Positions 16,867-25,716 are shown, numbered from the stretch's first letter. The stretch: 64,000 nt of DNA from Paenibacillus tritici (GCF_013204885.1 NZ_JABMKX010000011.1:186001-250000), one strand, 5' to 3'. Notes: generated by a model not told the origin, from the sequence alone. Numbers and translations: made by a program.

Positions 16867-17892
16867 TTAGATCTTGCCCAATCCGGCATCATCGCCGACT
16901 TCTTCATGAGTCTCGATCACGTAATTGACAATGTCTTGAACAGTCGTGTAAGCCACTCCTACGTAGGTGTCGGCGGCGCCATAATAGATGGCAATCCGTC
17001 CGGTTTCCGCGTCATTCAGCGTAGCGCAGGGGAACAGCACATTGTTCACGAAGCCGCGTTCCTCGTACCACTCCTCTGGTGTAAGCACAAAATTCTTAGA
17101 GCGGTATTTAACTCTGGAAGGCTCATCCTTATCCAGAATAACAGCGCCCATGCTGTATACAAGACCGTTGCAGGTTCCGGTTACACCATGATAGAACATC
17201 AGCCAGCCTTCAGAAGTTTCTATGGGTGCCGGGCCACCGCCGATTTTGGTGCTCTGCCACCAGCCTTGTCCACCCTTGGTCATCACATGGCGGTGTTTAC
17301 CCCAGTACACAAAGTCGGGGCTTTCACTCAGGAACACATCGCCAAAGGGAGTATGGCCACTGTCGCTTGGACGGGACAGCATCACGAAATTACCATTTAT
17401 TTTTCTTGGGAACAGCACCCCATTGCGGTTAAACGGCAGGAACGGATTCTCCAGGCTGGTGAAAGTTGTGAAATCCTGAGTTGTGGCTACGCCGATTGCA
17501 GCTCCATAGAAATCCGTACACCAGATAATGTAATAAGTATCTTCCACTTTGACAAGCCGGGGATCATAGGCATAACGCGGCATATACGGATTACCCGCCT
17601 CATCTGTAAACTGTATCGGCTCATCGTCAATCTTCCAGTCCAGACCGTCTGCACTGTGCCCCATCCGCAAGTGAGGACGGGTTGTGTTATCTTCCACCCG
17701 AAATACACCAAGGAAGCTGCCGTCATACGCAATAACCGCACTGTTGAAAATACGCGCTACGCCTTTTGCCGGATTGCGTTTGATTACCGGGTTGTCGCTA
17801 TGTCTCCAGACCGGATTGTCATTGCCGGCAGGTCTATCCTGCCAGGGCATATTGGGCAAGTTCTGGCTTGCAGTCAATGTAACTTCTTTCAT
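16867..17892 (-). CDS. GH130 beta-mannoside phosphorylase/hydrolase
   Basis: A 341-residue five-bladed propeller enzyme of glycoside hydrolase family 130. 'NPVIKRNP...RIFNSAVI...GVFRVED' opens the fold, the catalytic Asp is in 'RYAYDPRLVKVEDTYYI' (about residue 110), and 'GGGPAPIETSEGWLMFYHGV' carries the conserved His of the phosphate or water site. The length fits the mannooligosaccharide phosphorylase and mannosidase subfamilies rather than the roughly 390-residue mannosyl-glucose phosphorylases. It is last in the binding protein/permease/permease operon, 24 bases after the second permease gene, so it probably attacks imported beta-mannooligosaccharides in the cytoplasm. Phosphorolysis versus hydrolysis is not certain. 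Confidence 0.88.
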   Translation of the reverse strand: MKEVTLTASQNLPNMPWQDRPAGNDNPVWRHSDNPVIKRNPAKGVARIFNSAVIAYDGSFLGVFRVEDNTTRPHLRMGHSADGLDWKIDDEPIQFTDEAGNPYMPRYAYDPRLVKVEDTYYIIWCTDFYGAAIGVATTQDFTTFTSLENPFLPFNRNGVLFPRKINGNFVMLSRPSDSGHTPFGDVFLSESPDFVYWGKHRHVMTKGGQGWWQSTKIGGGPAPIETSEGWLMFYHGVTGTCNGLVYSMGAVILDKDEPSRVKYRSKNFVLTPEEWYEERGFVNNVLFPCATLNDAETGRIAIYYGAADTYVGVAYTTVQDIVNYVIETHEEVGDDAGLGKI

Positions 17893-17915
17893 AAGTGAGA
17901 TTCCTCCAAGTATTA

Positions 17916-18749
17916 TTATTTGACAGACCCTTGGGCAAAACCGTTATAGATATATTTCTGCAAGGAGACGAAGGCGATCAGGGTTGGAATAATGGCGATC
18001 ATGATCGCTGCGCATATCACTTCCCACTGTGAGCCATAGGGACCCTTGAATTTGAATAATGCTGTGGAGACGACCTGCAGACTGCTTTTGGGCATATACA
18101 GAAAAGGTGTATAGAAATCGTTGTAGATGTTAACGCCTTTCACGATAATCACGGTTACAATCGCCGGACTCAGCAGCGGCAGAATAATTCTCCAGTAAAT
18201 TGTCCAGTAGGAGGCTCCATCCAGCATCGCTGATTCGTCCAGGGATTCGGAAATGGAATCCAGAAATTGCATGAAAATATAAACGGCGATAATATCGGTT
18301 CCCAGGTACATCAGGATCGGTGCCCAGCGTGTATTGAACAATTCCAGCGAGTTGATGATCTGGAAGGTAGCTACTTGTGTAGTGACTCCCGGAATCAGCG
18401 TTGCAAGCAGGAATGCGCCCATAAGCAGCTTGCTGCCTCTGAATTTGAAGCGGGCCAGAATGTAAGCCATCATCGAACCGGTCAGCGTGGCACCGGCGAT
18501 GGATATAAGCACGATGAACATCGTGTTCATGAAGCCCAGCAGCATATTGCCGTCTACGAAGGCTTTGGTATAGTTGCTGAAATTCAGCCAGTTCTCCGGC
18601 AGCGTAAGCGGACCGGTCGAGGCATATTCCTCATTCGTTTTTAAGGAAGCGAAGAAGACAACGGCGATCGGGATCAGTGCCATCAGTGCCCCTAGAATTA
18701 AAGTGAGGTATTTGAAGAAGGAGGCGGCGCTGTATTTTAAAGTATGCAT
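17916..18749 (-). CDS. Sugar ABC transporter permease (MalG type)
   Basis: A 277-residue six-helix permease. The ATPase-coupling EAA loop is 'SISESLDESAMLDGASYWTIYWRIILPLLSPA' (about 170-200, with the conserved Asp-Gly of carbohydrate systems). The C-terminus 'KYIYNGFAQGSVK' is typical of the MalG/CUT1 group. The ATG follows AGGAGG and is six bases after the first permease gene. No ATPase gene is in the locus, so a shared MsmX/UgpC-type ATPase must energise it. With its partner it should import beta-mannooligosaccharides, inferred from the GH113/GH130 neighbours. Confidence 0.93.
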   Translation of the reverse strand: MHTLKYSAASFFKYLTLILGALMALIPIAVVFFASLKTNEEYASTGPLTLPENWLNFSNYTKAFVDGNMLLGFMNTMFIVLISIAGATLTGSMMAYILARFKFRGSKLLMGAFLLATLIPGVTTQVATFQIINSLELFNTRWAPILMYLGTDIIAVYIFMQFLDSISESLDESAMLDGASYWTIYWRIILPLLSPAIVTVIIVKGVNIYNDFYTPFLYMPKSSLQVVSTALFKFKGPYGSQWEVICAAIMIAIIPTLIAFVSLQKYIYNGFAQGSVK

Positions 18750-18754
18750 AGTTC

Positions 18755-19636
18755 TTACTTCTCCTCCTTAATCAGAACACGCTGCACAATGGTTACGACA
18801 ATAACGATTCCCAGCAGCACAACTGCCATGGCTGAGGCAAGACCCATCTTACTGTATTTGAAGGCCACATCGACAGTCTGGATGACAAAAGTGCCACTGC
18901 CATTGGAGCCACCGGTCATGACATACGGAATTTCGAATACACCGATCGCCCCGCTGACCGCGAGGATCAGATTGAGCTGCAGAATGCGTTTGATACTCGG
19001 AATAATAATATGTCTGAATTGGTGCCAGCGGTTGGCCCCGTCGATCTCCGAGGCTTCATAGATATCACCGCCGATGGAAGAAATCGCTCCAAGAAAGATA
19101 ATAAAGTTCATTCCCATATATCTCCATACGGAGGCAAAAGCTAGCGATATATTGATTAAATGCGGATTCAGCAGCCATTTCTGCTGCCAGGCTCCAAGAC
19201 CTGCCAGATCAAGGAGGGTATTCAATGTTCCTTCAGGCTTGAAGAAGAACAGGAAGATGAAACCGATGGCTACACCGTTGAGCAGCGTCGGGAAGAACAG
19301 AATCCCCTTGAACCAGTTCTTCATCCGGACATTAAAGCTTAGAATGGTGGCAAAATAAAGGGCCAGTCCCATCTGCACGAAGGTGGCAAGGAAATAATAT
19401 AAGCTTACTTTAAAGACTGCGAAATACTCCGGCTTGGTGAAGATCGTTCTGTAGTTATCGAAGCCGATGTACTCCATATTCTTACTTAATCCATTCCAGC
19501 TCGTGAAGCTATACTGAAACATCTTGACTACCGGTAAATACGAGAACGTTAGCAGCAGGGCTACCGGAACTAAAGAAAATAAGAAGATAATTAAAATTCG
19601 TTGATTTTTGTAGCTCATGTTGGACAATTTGGGCAC
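18755..19636 (-). CDS. Sugar ABC transporter permease (MalF type)
   Basis: About 293 residues, six helices. The EAA motif is 'YEASEIDGANRWHQFRHIIIPSIKRI' (about 210-235). The start is taken as the second GTG (19636), which lies eight bases from AGGAGG; the first GTG at 19645 abuts that site. It is the upstream partner of the MalG-type permease and follows the binding-protein gene by 28 bases. Substrate inferred from context: mannooligosaccharides. Confidence 0.92.
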   Translation of the reverse strand: MPKLSNMSYKNQRILIIFLFSLVPVALLLTFSYLPVVKMFQYSFTSWNGLSKNMEYIGFDNYRTIFTKPEYFAVFKVSLYYFLATFVQMGLALYFATILSFNVRMKNWFKGILFFPTLLNGVAIGFIFLFFFKPEGTLNTLLDLAGLGAWQQKWLLNPHLINISLAFASVWRYMGMNFIIFLGAISSIGGDIYEASEIDGANRWHQFRHIIIPSIKRILQLNLILAVSGAIGVFEIPYVMTGGSNGSGTFVIQTVDVAFKYSKMGLASAMAVVLLGIVIVVTIVQRVLIKEEK

Positions 19637-19664
19637 TCTCCACACCTCCTGCGTCCTCTTCTAT

Positions 19665-21038
19665 CTATTGAGCTGCAGTAACCTTTGCTCTTGCAGCCTT
19701 CCACTTGTCGTTCAGGTCTTTCATAATATCGTCATAGGATTCTTTCCGGTTTCCGATAGCAGCTTCAATGATTACCTTCTTGAAGTCTGGCTGCCAGAGG
19801 CCGATTTCAGCTTCTTTATCAATGGCATCCACCCAGCCCTCTTCCCCGGCCTTTGCAGGCGCTAGTGTGTCGAAGGTAACGTCAGTGCCTGCAAATTGTT
19901 TGAGGATTTCAGGAAGCTCTGCGCCCTTAACAGGACTCATACCGCCGCCTTCTGTAGTCGGATAGCCGGATTCATTGATGAACCAGTCCACCCATGCTCT
20001 TGCGGCTTCTTTGTTCTTGCTGTGAATGCTAACACCCAGATTATAATCATCTGACAGCGGAACAAGAATCTTGTCTGCATTGGTTGGGAAAGGCATGAAG
20101 CCTACATCATCAGGATTAGTTGCCACTCCTTTGATCTGACCGATCGCCCAAGAACCAAGCATCATCGTGCCAATCTTGCCGTTAGCCAGGTCAGCCTTGG
20201 AAGATTCCCAGTCAGTCGTAGTAGGGTCTTCTTCGATCAGGCCGTTCTTGGCAGCATCATACAATACTTTGTACAGGTCATAGTGCGGCTGACCCTGAAC
20301 GAAATTATCATCAGAGGCTACCTGGGTGATGTTGACATAGTCGCGGTCTCCGGCAACCGTAGCCAGATCAGATTCCCATTGTGTCAAGGTCCAGCCGGCT
20401 GCATAGTTTGTATACAGCGGAACGGCATCTGTTTTGTCCTTAATACTCTTCAGCGCCGCGGAGAATTGATCAAAGGTTCGCAGAACCTCGGTAATTCCGG
20501 CGTCTTTAAAGACTTGTTTGTTATAGATCACACCGGAGAAGTTTACCGTAATTGGAATACCATAAGCGATTCCGTCTACAGTGCGTTCTTCCAGTCCGGT
20601 ATATTGCTGCTCCAGATCAGACATAGCGCCCAGCGGCTCGAAAAACTCAGGCAGGTCTTTGATCGGTACGCTGGTAGGCAACAGAAGCACATCGCCGTAA
20701 TCACTTGTGCTCATGCGGATTTTTATTTGATCCTCATAATTGGACAGCGCTTCAAAGTTTACTTTGACATCCGGATATTTCTCGTTGAATTTGGCTGCAT
20801 AATCTTTGAATACGGTATCAACAATGTCTGTTCTTTGTGTGATAACTGTGATATCGCCCTTGATATCCTTAGCGGCATCGCCGTCCGGCGCAGCAGTCGC
20901 CTCCGTGTTTGCTCCTGTACCCCCTGCATTTGTTGCAGCTTCACTACTTGCATTGTTGTTGTCCGATGAACATCCTGCGAACAAGCCCGCCATCAGCGTC
21001 AGTGCTGCGAGACTTGTGACCGCTCTCATTTTCGTCAT
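19665..21038 (-). CDS. Extracellular solute-binding lipoprotein, mannooligosaccharide uptake
   Basis: 457 residues of the family 1 sugar-binding protein group. A lipoprotein signal peptide with lipobox 'LFAGC' (Cys about residue 23) is followed by an Asn/Ala/Thr-rich tether and the periplasmic-binding fold ('SGVIYNKQVFKDAGI', 'GKIGTMMLGSWAIGQIK'). It is the first gene of the operon with two permeases and GH130, and should capture beta-mannooligosaccharides at the membrane. It is clearly paralogous to the binding protein at 25717-26997 (shared 'GDVLLLP', 'FFEPL', 'GVVYNKQ' blocks). A large inverted repeat lies 40-80 bases upstream of its start and probably controls it. Confidence 0.93.
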   Translation of the reverse strand: MTKMRAVTSLAALTLMAGLFAGCSSDNNNASSEAATNAGGTGANTEATAAPDGDAAKDIKGDITVITQRTDIVDTVFKDYAAKFNEKYPDVKVNFEALSNYEDQIKIRMSTSDYGDVLLLPTSVPIKDLPEFFEPLGAMSDLEQQYTGLEERTVDGIAYGIPITVNFSGVIYNKQVFKDAGITEVLRTFDQFSAALKSIKDKTDAVPLYTNYAAGWTLTQWESDLATVAGDRDYVNITQVASDDNFVQGQPHYDLYKVLYDAAKNGLIEEDPTTTDWESSKADLANGKIGTMMLGSWAIGQIKGVATNPDDVGFMPFPTNADKILVPLSDDYNLGVSIHSKNKEAARAWVDWFINESGYPTTEGGGMSPVKGAELPEILKQFAGTDVTFDTLAPAKAGEEGWVDAIDKEAEIGLWQPDFKKVIIEAAIGNRKESYDDIMKDLNDKWKAARAKVTAAQ

Positions 21039-21077
21039 TTCTTTTGGACCCCTCTCATCATTTCAAATCATGAAACA

Positions 21078-21119
21078 AGCGATAACTTAATGATAACAAA
21101 ATATTATTTGTTATCGCTT
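21078..21119. promoter_or_regulatory. Nested palindrome upstream of mannan binding-protein gene
   Basis: Two nested perfect inverted repeats: outer AAGCGATAAC (21078-21087) / GTTATCGCTT (21110-21119), and inner GATAACAAA (21092-21100) / TTTGTTATC (21107-21115). The core ATTATTTGTTA (21103-21113) recurs inverted in the divergent promoter region at 22216-22226. It is a likely operator for the adjacent response regulator, inferred. Confidence 0.6.
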
Positions 21120-21240
21120 ACAAACACATTATAGTTCGTTTTCACACTCAAAACGATGGTTTCAATTGCTTTTTCTGGTCTTAAATTTGTTATATTTGTT
21201 TTTGTTTATTTTCTGAATTTAAATAATAAATTAAATAAAA

Positions 21241-21271
21241 AAGGGCTATCGCCCGGAGGGACGATAGCCGC
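21241..21271 (-). terminator. Terminator overlapping the response-regulator stop codon
   Basis: An 8-bp GC-rich stem (GGCTATCG/CGATAGCC), whose 3' arm contains the TAG stop of the response-regulator gene, is followed on the minus strand by CTTTTTTATTT. The terminator thus begins inside the coding sequence. Confidence 0.8.
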
Positions 21272-22013
21272 TTTTATAATCTTTGGGTGTCATACCGCAT
21301 ATTTTTTTGAACAGCTTGTTGAAATAAACCGGATCGCTATAGCCGACTAATTCGGCGATTTCATAGTTTTTGAGCTCGGGTTGTCCGGTGAGCAGCTCCT
21401 TTGCTTTGGCAATTCGTATGCCGATCAGATAATCCGTAATCGTCTGGCCTGTCTTGTATTTGAACAGACGGCTTATATAACTGGCGTTCATGCCTACTTT
21501 GTCAGCAAGACGCTCCAATTCAAAATTATGGTTATATTCCTTTTCCAGGATGCCTTTGGTTTGTTCAACGACGTAATGCTCTCCGCCCTCTGGAGACACT
21601 GGTGCTGCTTCTACAGACTCAGGAGGATTTAACTTTTGCTTCTCCTGTACACTATTGAGCAAATCGTACAATTGGGCCTTCTCTATAGGCTTAAGCAGAT
21701 AATCCATAATCCCATAACGGATCGCCCGGCGGGCATATTCAAATTCACTGAATCCGCTTAACACGGCAATCGGCAATTGCTTGAAATGGCCTCTTGTTTC
21801 TTCAATCAGCCTGAAGCCATCCATTCTAGGCATTTTGATATCCGTAATCAGCAGGTCGAGCTCATCCGGCTTTAGCTCCCGCAGATGATTCCAAGCCTCC
21901 AGTCCGTTACCATATGAACCAATTACCTTTACTTCCAGGTCCATTCTGGAAGTGATTTTCTCGAGTCCGCGGCGAATAACTTCCTCATCGTCCGCAATGA
22001 TGACCTTAATCAC
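21246..22013 (-). CDS. AraC-type (YesN) response regulator of the mannan locus
   Basis: 255 residues. Receiver domain (1-120) with acidic pocket 'ADDEE', phospho-acceptor Asp in 'LLITDIKMPRMDG' and the conserved Lys in 'DYLLKPI'; a short linker; then an AraC DNA-binding domain (about 155-250) with two helix-turn-helix motifs ('LADKVGMNASYISRLFKYKTG' region and 'IAELVGYSDPVYFNKLFKK'). The start is GTG with GGGGGAG upstream. It is transcribed alone, divergent from the GH113 operon and downstream-facing to the binding-protein operon, so it is placed to control both. The likely partner kinase lies apart at 27012-28892. Confidence 0.93.
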   Translation of the reverse strand: MIKVIIADDEEVIRRGLEKITSRMDLEVKVIGSYGNGLEAWNHLRELKPDELDLLITDIKMPRMDGFRLIEETRGHFKQLPIAVLSGFSEFEYARRAIRYGIMDYLLKPIEKAQLYDLLNSVQEKQKLNPPESVEAAPVSPEGGEHYVVEQTKGILEKEYNHNFELERLADKVGMNASYISRLFKYKTGQTITDYLIGIRIAKAKELLTGQPELKNYEIAELVGYSDPVYFNKLFKKICGMTPKDYKSGYRPSGR

Positions 22014-22143
22014 CCAAGAATCTCCCCCATTTCATCTTCCGCCATGATGATTGCGCTATCATCATCAATTATAGACTTCCTTTCATGGTTAGCAAATGTG
22101 CTGTAATGCTATTTTATAGTCTTGTATTTACTTTACGCAGTTT

Positions 22144-22161
22144 ATCCTTGAAATCACGGGG
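22144..22161. repeat. 18-base repeat, copy 2
   Basis: An exact second copy of ATCCTTGAAATCACGGGG (first at 16619-16636), in the 259-base divergent region between the response-regulator and GH113 genes. Confidence 0.6.
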
Positions 22162-22186
22162 GAAAAGAGTTATAACTACATTATAT

Positions 22187-22226
22187 TTTGTTATTATATT
22201 ATAACTATATAATAATAACAAATAAT
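22187..22226. promoter_or_regulatory. Inverted repeat upstream of GH113 operon
   Basis: TTTGTTATTAT (22187-22197) and ATAATAACAAA (22212-22222) are perfect 11-base arms with a 14-base spacer. TAACAAATAAT (22216-22226) is the reverse complement of the core found upstream of the binding-protein gene. Strongly AT-rich surroundings fit a promoter. Probably a binding site of the mannan response regulator. Confidence 0.55.
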
Positions 22227-22272
22227 AAATTGTTAGTTATACTATTAATCCGTTAAAGCGAGGTTGCTAAGC

Positions 22273-23247
22273 ATGGTACTACAGAACGAATATATCGGAG
22301 GTGTTACCTGGGGATTCATGGGGGTACGGGGAACCTGGGCAAATGCAGACGCAGAGACTTCCATGGAGTTAATGAAAGCGACCACTGCTGCGAATTGGAC
22401 AGCTATCGCATTTAGTGCGGTTCAAGCCACACCGCAATCGACGGTGATTCCTTACCGGGAGAACCCAACGGTTGCCGATGAAGAGATTCACTGGGCTATC
22501 CGCAAGGCCAAAACCATGGATCTCAAGGTATGTCTGAAACCCATTGTCAATTGTGCGGACGGGACTTGGCGTGCCCATATCAACTTCTTTGACAAGGATG
22601 TTCCTTGTGAACCCAAATGGTCAGACTGGTTCCGCTCTTACACCGCCTTCATCCTGCATTATGCGGTAATCGCTGAGCAGAGCGGCTGCGAAATGTTCTG
22701 TATCGGCTGCGAATTGGTCATGTCAGACAGACGCGCTGAGCAGTGGCGGGCATTGATTGCTGAAGTACGCAAGGTGTACAGCGGAATCCTTACCTATAAT
22801 TGTGATAAATATCAGGAGGATAATGTGACCTGGTGGGATGCCCTTGATGTCATCTCTTCCAGCGGTTATTACCCCCTGCAGGATTGGGAGGCTCAGCTTG
22901 ACCGGATTGAAGCTGTAGTGAAGCAACATAACAAGCCGTTCTTCTTCATGGAAGCAGGATGTCCTAGCCGGATCGGTAGCGCCGCCGTTCCCAATGACTG
23001 GACGCTGAAAGGTGATCCGAGCTCTAGAGAACAAGAACGCTTTTATGAGGAGATGTTCAGGAGCTGTGACGGCCGTGATTGGGTTCAGGGCTTCATGCTG
23101 TGGGACTGGCCGGCACACCTCTACCCGATCGAATCAGCGCCGGCGAATGATGATTACTGCATGTACGGCAAATCTGCAGCAGTTACCATTAGTCAGTACT
23201 ACCAATCCAAAATCATAATGAATCCCAAGGAGAACCCAAACGAATGA
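22273..23247 (+). CDS. GH113 beta-1,4-mannanase (cytoplasmic)
   Basis: About 324 residues of a TIM-barrel glycosidase of family 113. 'GGVTWGFMGVRGTW' opens the barrel; the acid/base Glu is in 'FCIGCELVMSD' (about 149) and the nucleophile Glu in 'FFFMEAGCPSR' (about 229), with 'GFMLWDWPAHLYP' near the end. The ATG at 22273 is preferred over TTG 22264 because GCGAGG sits nine bases upstream of it. There is no signal peptide, so it should cut imported mannooligosaccharides to mannobiose. It starts the plus-strand operon with the epimerase and phosphorylase genes; the next start overlaps its stop (ATGA). Confidence 0.9.
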   Translation: MVLQNEYIGGVTWGFMGVRGTWANADAETSMELMKATTAANWTAIAFSAVQATPQSTVIPYRENPTVADEEIHWAIRKAKTMDLKVCLKPIVNCADGTWRAHINFFDKDVPCEPKWSDWFRSYTAFILHYAVIAEQSGCEMFCIGCELVMSDRRAEQWRALIAEVRKVYSGILTYNCDKYQEDNVTWWDALDVISSSGYYPLQDWEAQLDRIEAVVKQHNKPFFFMEAGCPSRIGSAAVPNDWTLKGDPSSREQERFYEEMFRSCDGRDWVQGFMLWDWPAHLYPIESAPANDDYCMYGKSAAVTISQYYQSKIIMNPKENPNE

Positions 23248-24458
23248 GCATGTTGACGAAAGAATGGCTAAGCAGTTTCGAACATGAGCTTAAGGGGAAC
23301 ATCCTGAAGTTCTGGATGGATCACACCCTGGATGTAAGTAGTGGAGGCTTTGCCGGAGAGATTGACAACCAGATGAATGTCATTGCCGGTGCGGAGAAGA
23401 GTCTGGTCCTGAATACACGAATTCTTTGGACCTTTGCGAGTGCTTACAGTATGTACGGCACCAAAGATTACCTGGAGATGGCAGAGCGTGCCTATGATTA
23501 CCTGACCCTGCATTTCACGGATACGGAATATGGCGGGATGTTGTGGATGGTCAATGAGCAGGGAGAGCCTTCCCAGCCGAAAAAACAGATTTATGGTCTG
23601 GCCTTTGCCATCTATGCGATGGCTGAGTTCTATAACGCTACCGGACGCCCGGAGGCTCTACAGCAAGCGGTTGATCTGTTCCAGCTTATTGAGAAATACG
23701 GATATGACCCCTTGCATAAGGGCTATATTGAAGCACTATCGCGCGACTGGAAGATAACGGATAACCTGAGTCTCAGTGCTAAGGATCTGAATGAGAAGAA
23801 ATCCATGAATACACATCTGCATATTCTCGAGGCATATACAGGACTATATCGCGTGTGGAAGTCAGAGGAACTGAAGAACAAGCTATACGAGCTGATTGAA
23901 GTCATGCTTGATCACATTATTGATCAGGCTGGAGAACACTTCCACTTGTTCTTTGACGAAGAGTGGCATGTGAAATCCGATACCCTATCCTATGGACATG
24001 ATATTGAGGGCAGCTGGTTATTAGTTGAAGCCGCTGAAGTGCTCGGAGATGAGCGGCTGTTTCAGCGGGTACGCGCCAGAGCGGTCACTATGGCTGAAGC
24101 GGTTCTCGCTGAAGGGATAGCCGATGATGGAGGCATCTGGAATGAAGCGGAGAACGGCAGCCTCATCGACAAGACCAAAGACTGGTGGCCGCAGGCTGAA
24201 GCTATCGTAGGCTTCTATAACGCCTATCAGCTTACGGGTGATTCCCGTTTCTTGGAGGCTGCTGAGAACACTTGGTCGTTCACCGACAAGTATATTATCG
24301 ACCACAAGCTTGGCGAATGGGTCTGGGGGGTTGACGAGGATCTGAAGCCGCTGGAGCATGCCCCCAAGGTCAGTGCATGGAAATGTCCTTATCATAACAG
24401 CAGAGCCTGCTTCGAGATGATCAAGCGGCTTACCCTCAACTTAAAGGAGACGATCTAA
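23244..24458 (+). CDS. Cellobiose 2-epimerase-like enzyme (AGE family)
   Basis: A 404-residue (alpha/alpha)6-barrel enzyme of the N-acylglucosamine/cellobiose 2-epimerase family. Features: 'NTRILWTFASAYSMYG' (about 55), 'KQIYGLAFAIYAMAEFY' (about 115), the catalytic His pair region 'SYGHDIEGSWLLVEAAE' (about 250), 'KDWWPQAEAIVGF' (about 312) and 'KCPYHNSRACFEM' (about 388, second catalytic His). Length and motifs match cellobiose epimerases, which also turn mannobiose into mannosyl-glucose. Co-translation (ATGA overlap upstream, TAATG overlap downstream) with GH113 and GH130_1 genes makes mannobiose the likely substrate. Confidence 0.92.
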   Translation: MSMLTKEWLSSFEHELKGNILKFWMDHTLDVSSGGFAGEIDNQMNVIAGAEKSLVLNTRILWTFASAYSMYGTKDYLEMAERAYDYLTLHFTDTEYGGMLWMVNEQGEPSQPKKQIYGLAFAIYAMAEFYNATGRPEALQQAVDLFQLIEKYGYDPLHKGYIEALSRDWKITDNLSLSAKDLNEKKSMNTHLHILEAYTGLYRVWKSEELKNKLYELIEVMLDHIIDQAGEHFHLFFDEEWHVKSDTLSYGHDIEGSWLLVEAAEVLGDERLFQRVRARAVTMAEAVLAEGIADDGGIWNEAENGSLIDKTKDWWPQAEAIVGFYNAYQLTGDSRFLEAAENTWSFTDKYIIDHKLGEWVWGVDEDLKPLEHAPKVSAWKCPYHNSRACFEMIKRLTLNLKETI

Positions 24459-25630
24459 TGACTATTTTTGAAGAACGTAAACAACAATTAACTGCACGCT
24501 ATGAGGCATTGATAGGCCGCAGCAATGAGAAACTCCCTTTCGGCAACGGTATCTACGACCGTTATCTCTACCCGCTGCTTACGGCTGACCACGCACCGCT
24601 GATCTGGCGTTATGACTTCAACCCTGAGACCAACCCGTATTTCGCGGAACGAATCGGCGTGAACGGTATCTTTAATCCTGGTGCGATTGAGCTGAACGGA
24701 AAGTTTTACATTGTGGCCCGTGTAGAGGGCAATGACCGCAAGTCATTTTTCGCTGTTGCCGAGAGCGACAGCGGTGTGGATGGCTTCCGCTTCTGGGATC
24801 ACCCGGTAGTTCTCCCTGAGACGTCAGACCCGGACGTCAATGTCTATGATATGCGTCTGGTGAAGCATGCCGACGGCTGGATCTACGGCTTGTTCTGTAC
24901 GGAACGTAAAGATCCTGAAGCTCCCCACGGCGATCTTTCCAGTGCTGTTGCCCAGTGCGGCATTACCCGTACCAAGGATCTCATAACCTGGGAACGCCTG
25001 GCTGACCTGAAGACCGGCTCCGCCCAGCAGCGCAATGTTGTGCTGCACCCCGAGTTTGTAGATGGCAAATACGCTTTCTATACCCGCCCGCAGGATGGCT
25101 TCATCGACGCGGGTTCCGGCGGAGGCATCGGCTGGGGGTTGTCTGAAGGAATCGAGAATGCTGTCATCACTGAGGAAACCATTATGGATCAGCGCTACTA
25201 CCACAGCATTAAAGAGGTGAAGAACGGTCAAGGTCCGGCTCCGATCAAAACCGCCAGAGGCTGGCTGCATATCGCCCATGGCGTCCGTAACACTGCAGCC
25301 GGACTGCGTTATGTGCTGTATGCATTCCTGTCGGATCTTGATGAGCCGAACAAGGTAACGCATGCCCCAGGCGGACACTTCATTGCTCCGGACGGGGAGG
25401 AGCGTGTCGGCGATGTATCCAATGTTGTCTTCTGCAATGGCATTATTGCCCGTGATAACGGTGAAGTCTTCATTTATTATGCATCCTCTGACACCCGTAT
25501 TCATGTAGCCACAACAACCGTTGACCAGCTGCTGGATTATGTTCTGAACACACCTGAAGATCCTCTACGTTCGTATGCCTGCGTTCAGCAGCGTATAGCC
25601 ATGATCGACCGTAATTTACAGCTGAAATAG
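24458..25630 (+). CDS. GH130 4-O-beta-D-mannosyl-D-glucose phosphorylase
   Basis: 390 residues, the usual length for subfamily 1 of GH130. 'PLIWRYDFNPETNPYF' and 'GVNGIFNPGAIELNGKFYIVARVEG' form the sugar site, the catalytic Asp is in 'VYDMRLVKHADGWIYG' (about 131), and 'GQGPAPIKTARGWLHIAHGVR' carries the phosphate-site His and Arg. The enzyme splits mannosyl-beta-1,4-glucose with phosphate to mannose 1-phosphate and glucose, saving one ATP. It is the third gene of the operon, and the epimerase just upstream makes its substrate. A strong terminator follows directly. Confidence 0.93.
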   Translation: MTIFEERKQQLTARYEALIGRSNEKLPFGNGIYDRYLYPLLTADHAPLIWRYDFNPETNPYFAERIGVNGIFNPGAIELNGKFYIVARVEGNDRKSFFAVAESDSGVDGFRFWDHPVVLPETSDPDVNVYDMRLVKHADGWIYGLFCTERKDPEAPHGDLSSAVAQCGITRTKDLITWERLADLKTGSAQQRNVVLHPEFVDGKYAFYTRPQDGFIDAGSGGGIGWGLSEGIENAVITEETIMDQRYYHSIKEVKNGQGPAPIKTARGWLHIAHGVRNTAAGLRYVLYAFLSDLDEPNKVTHAPGGHFIAPDGEERVGDVSNVVFCNGIIARDNGEVFIYYASSDTRIHVATTTVDQLLDYVLNTPEDPLRSYACVQQRIAMIDRNLQLK

Positions 25631-25633
25631 ATT

Positions 25634-25672
25634 AAAGGCGGGCCATTGTAACTCCAATGGCCCGCCTTTTTT
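25634..25672 (+). terminator. Terminator of the mannobiose operon
   Basis: A perfect 15-bp stem (AAAGGCGGGCCATTG/CAATGGCCCGCCTTT) with a 6-base loop running into TTTTTT, starting four bases after the phosphorylase stop codon. Confidence 0.95.
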
Positions 25673-25716
25673 GAATATAGAATTTATGCCTGTAAGATCC
25701 TTCGCTACTTGCTTGA

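Noticed and set aside
16852..17898. Long plus-strand open frame opposite the GH130 gene
   Set aside because: The minus frame has clear GH130 motifs and a ribosome site; the plus frame has no recognisable domain and mirrors it.
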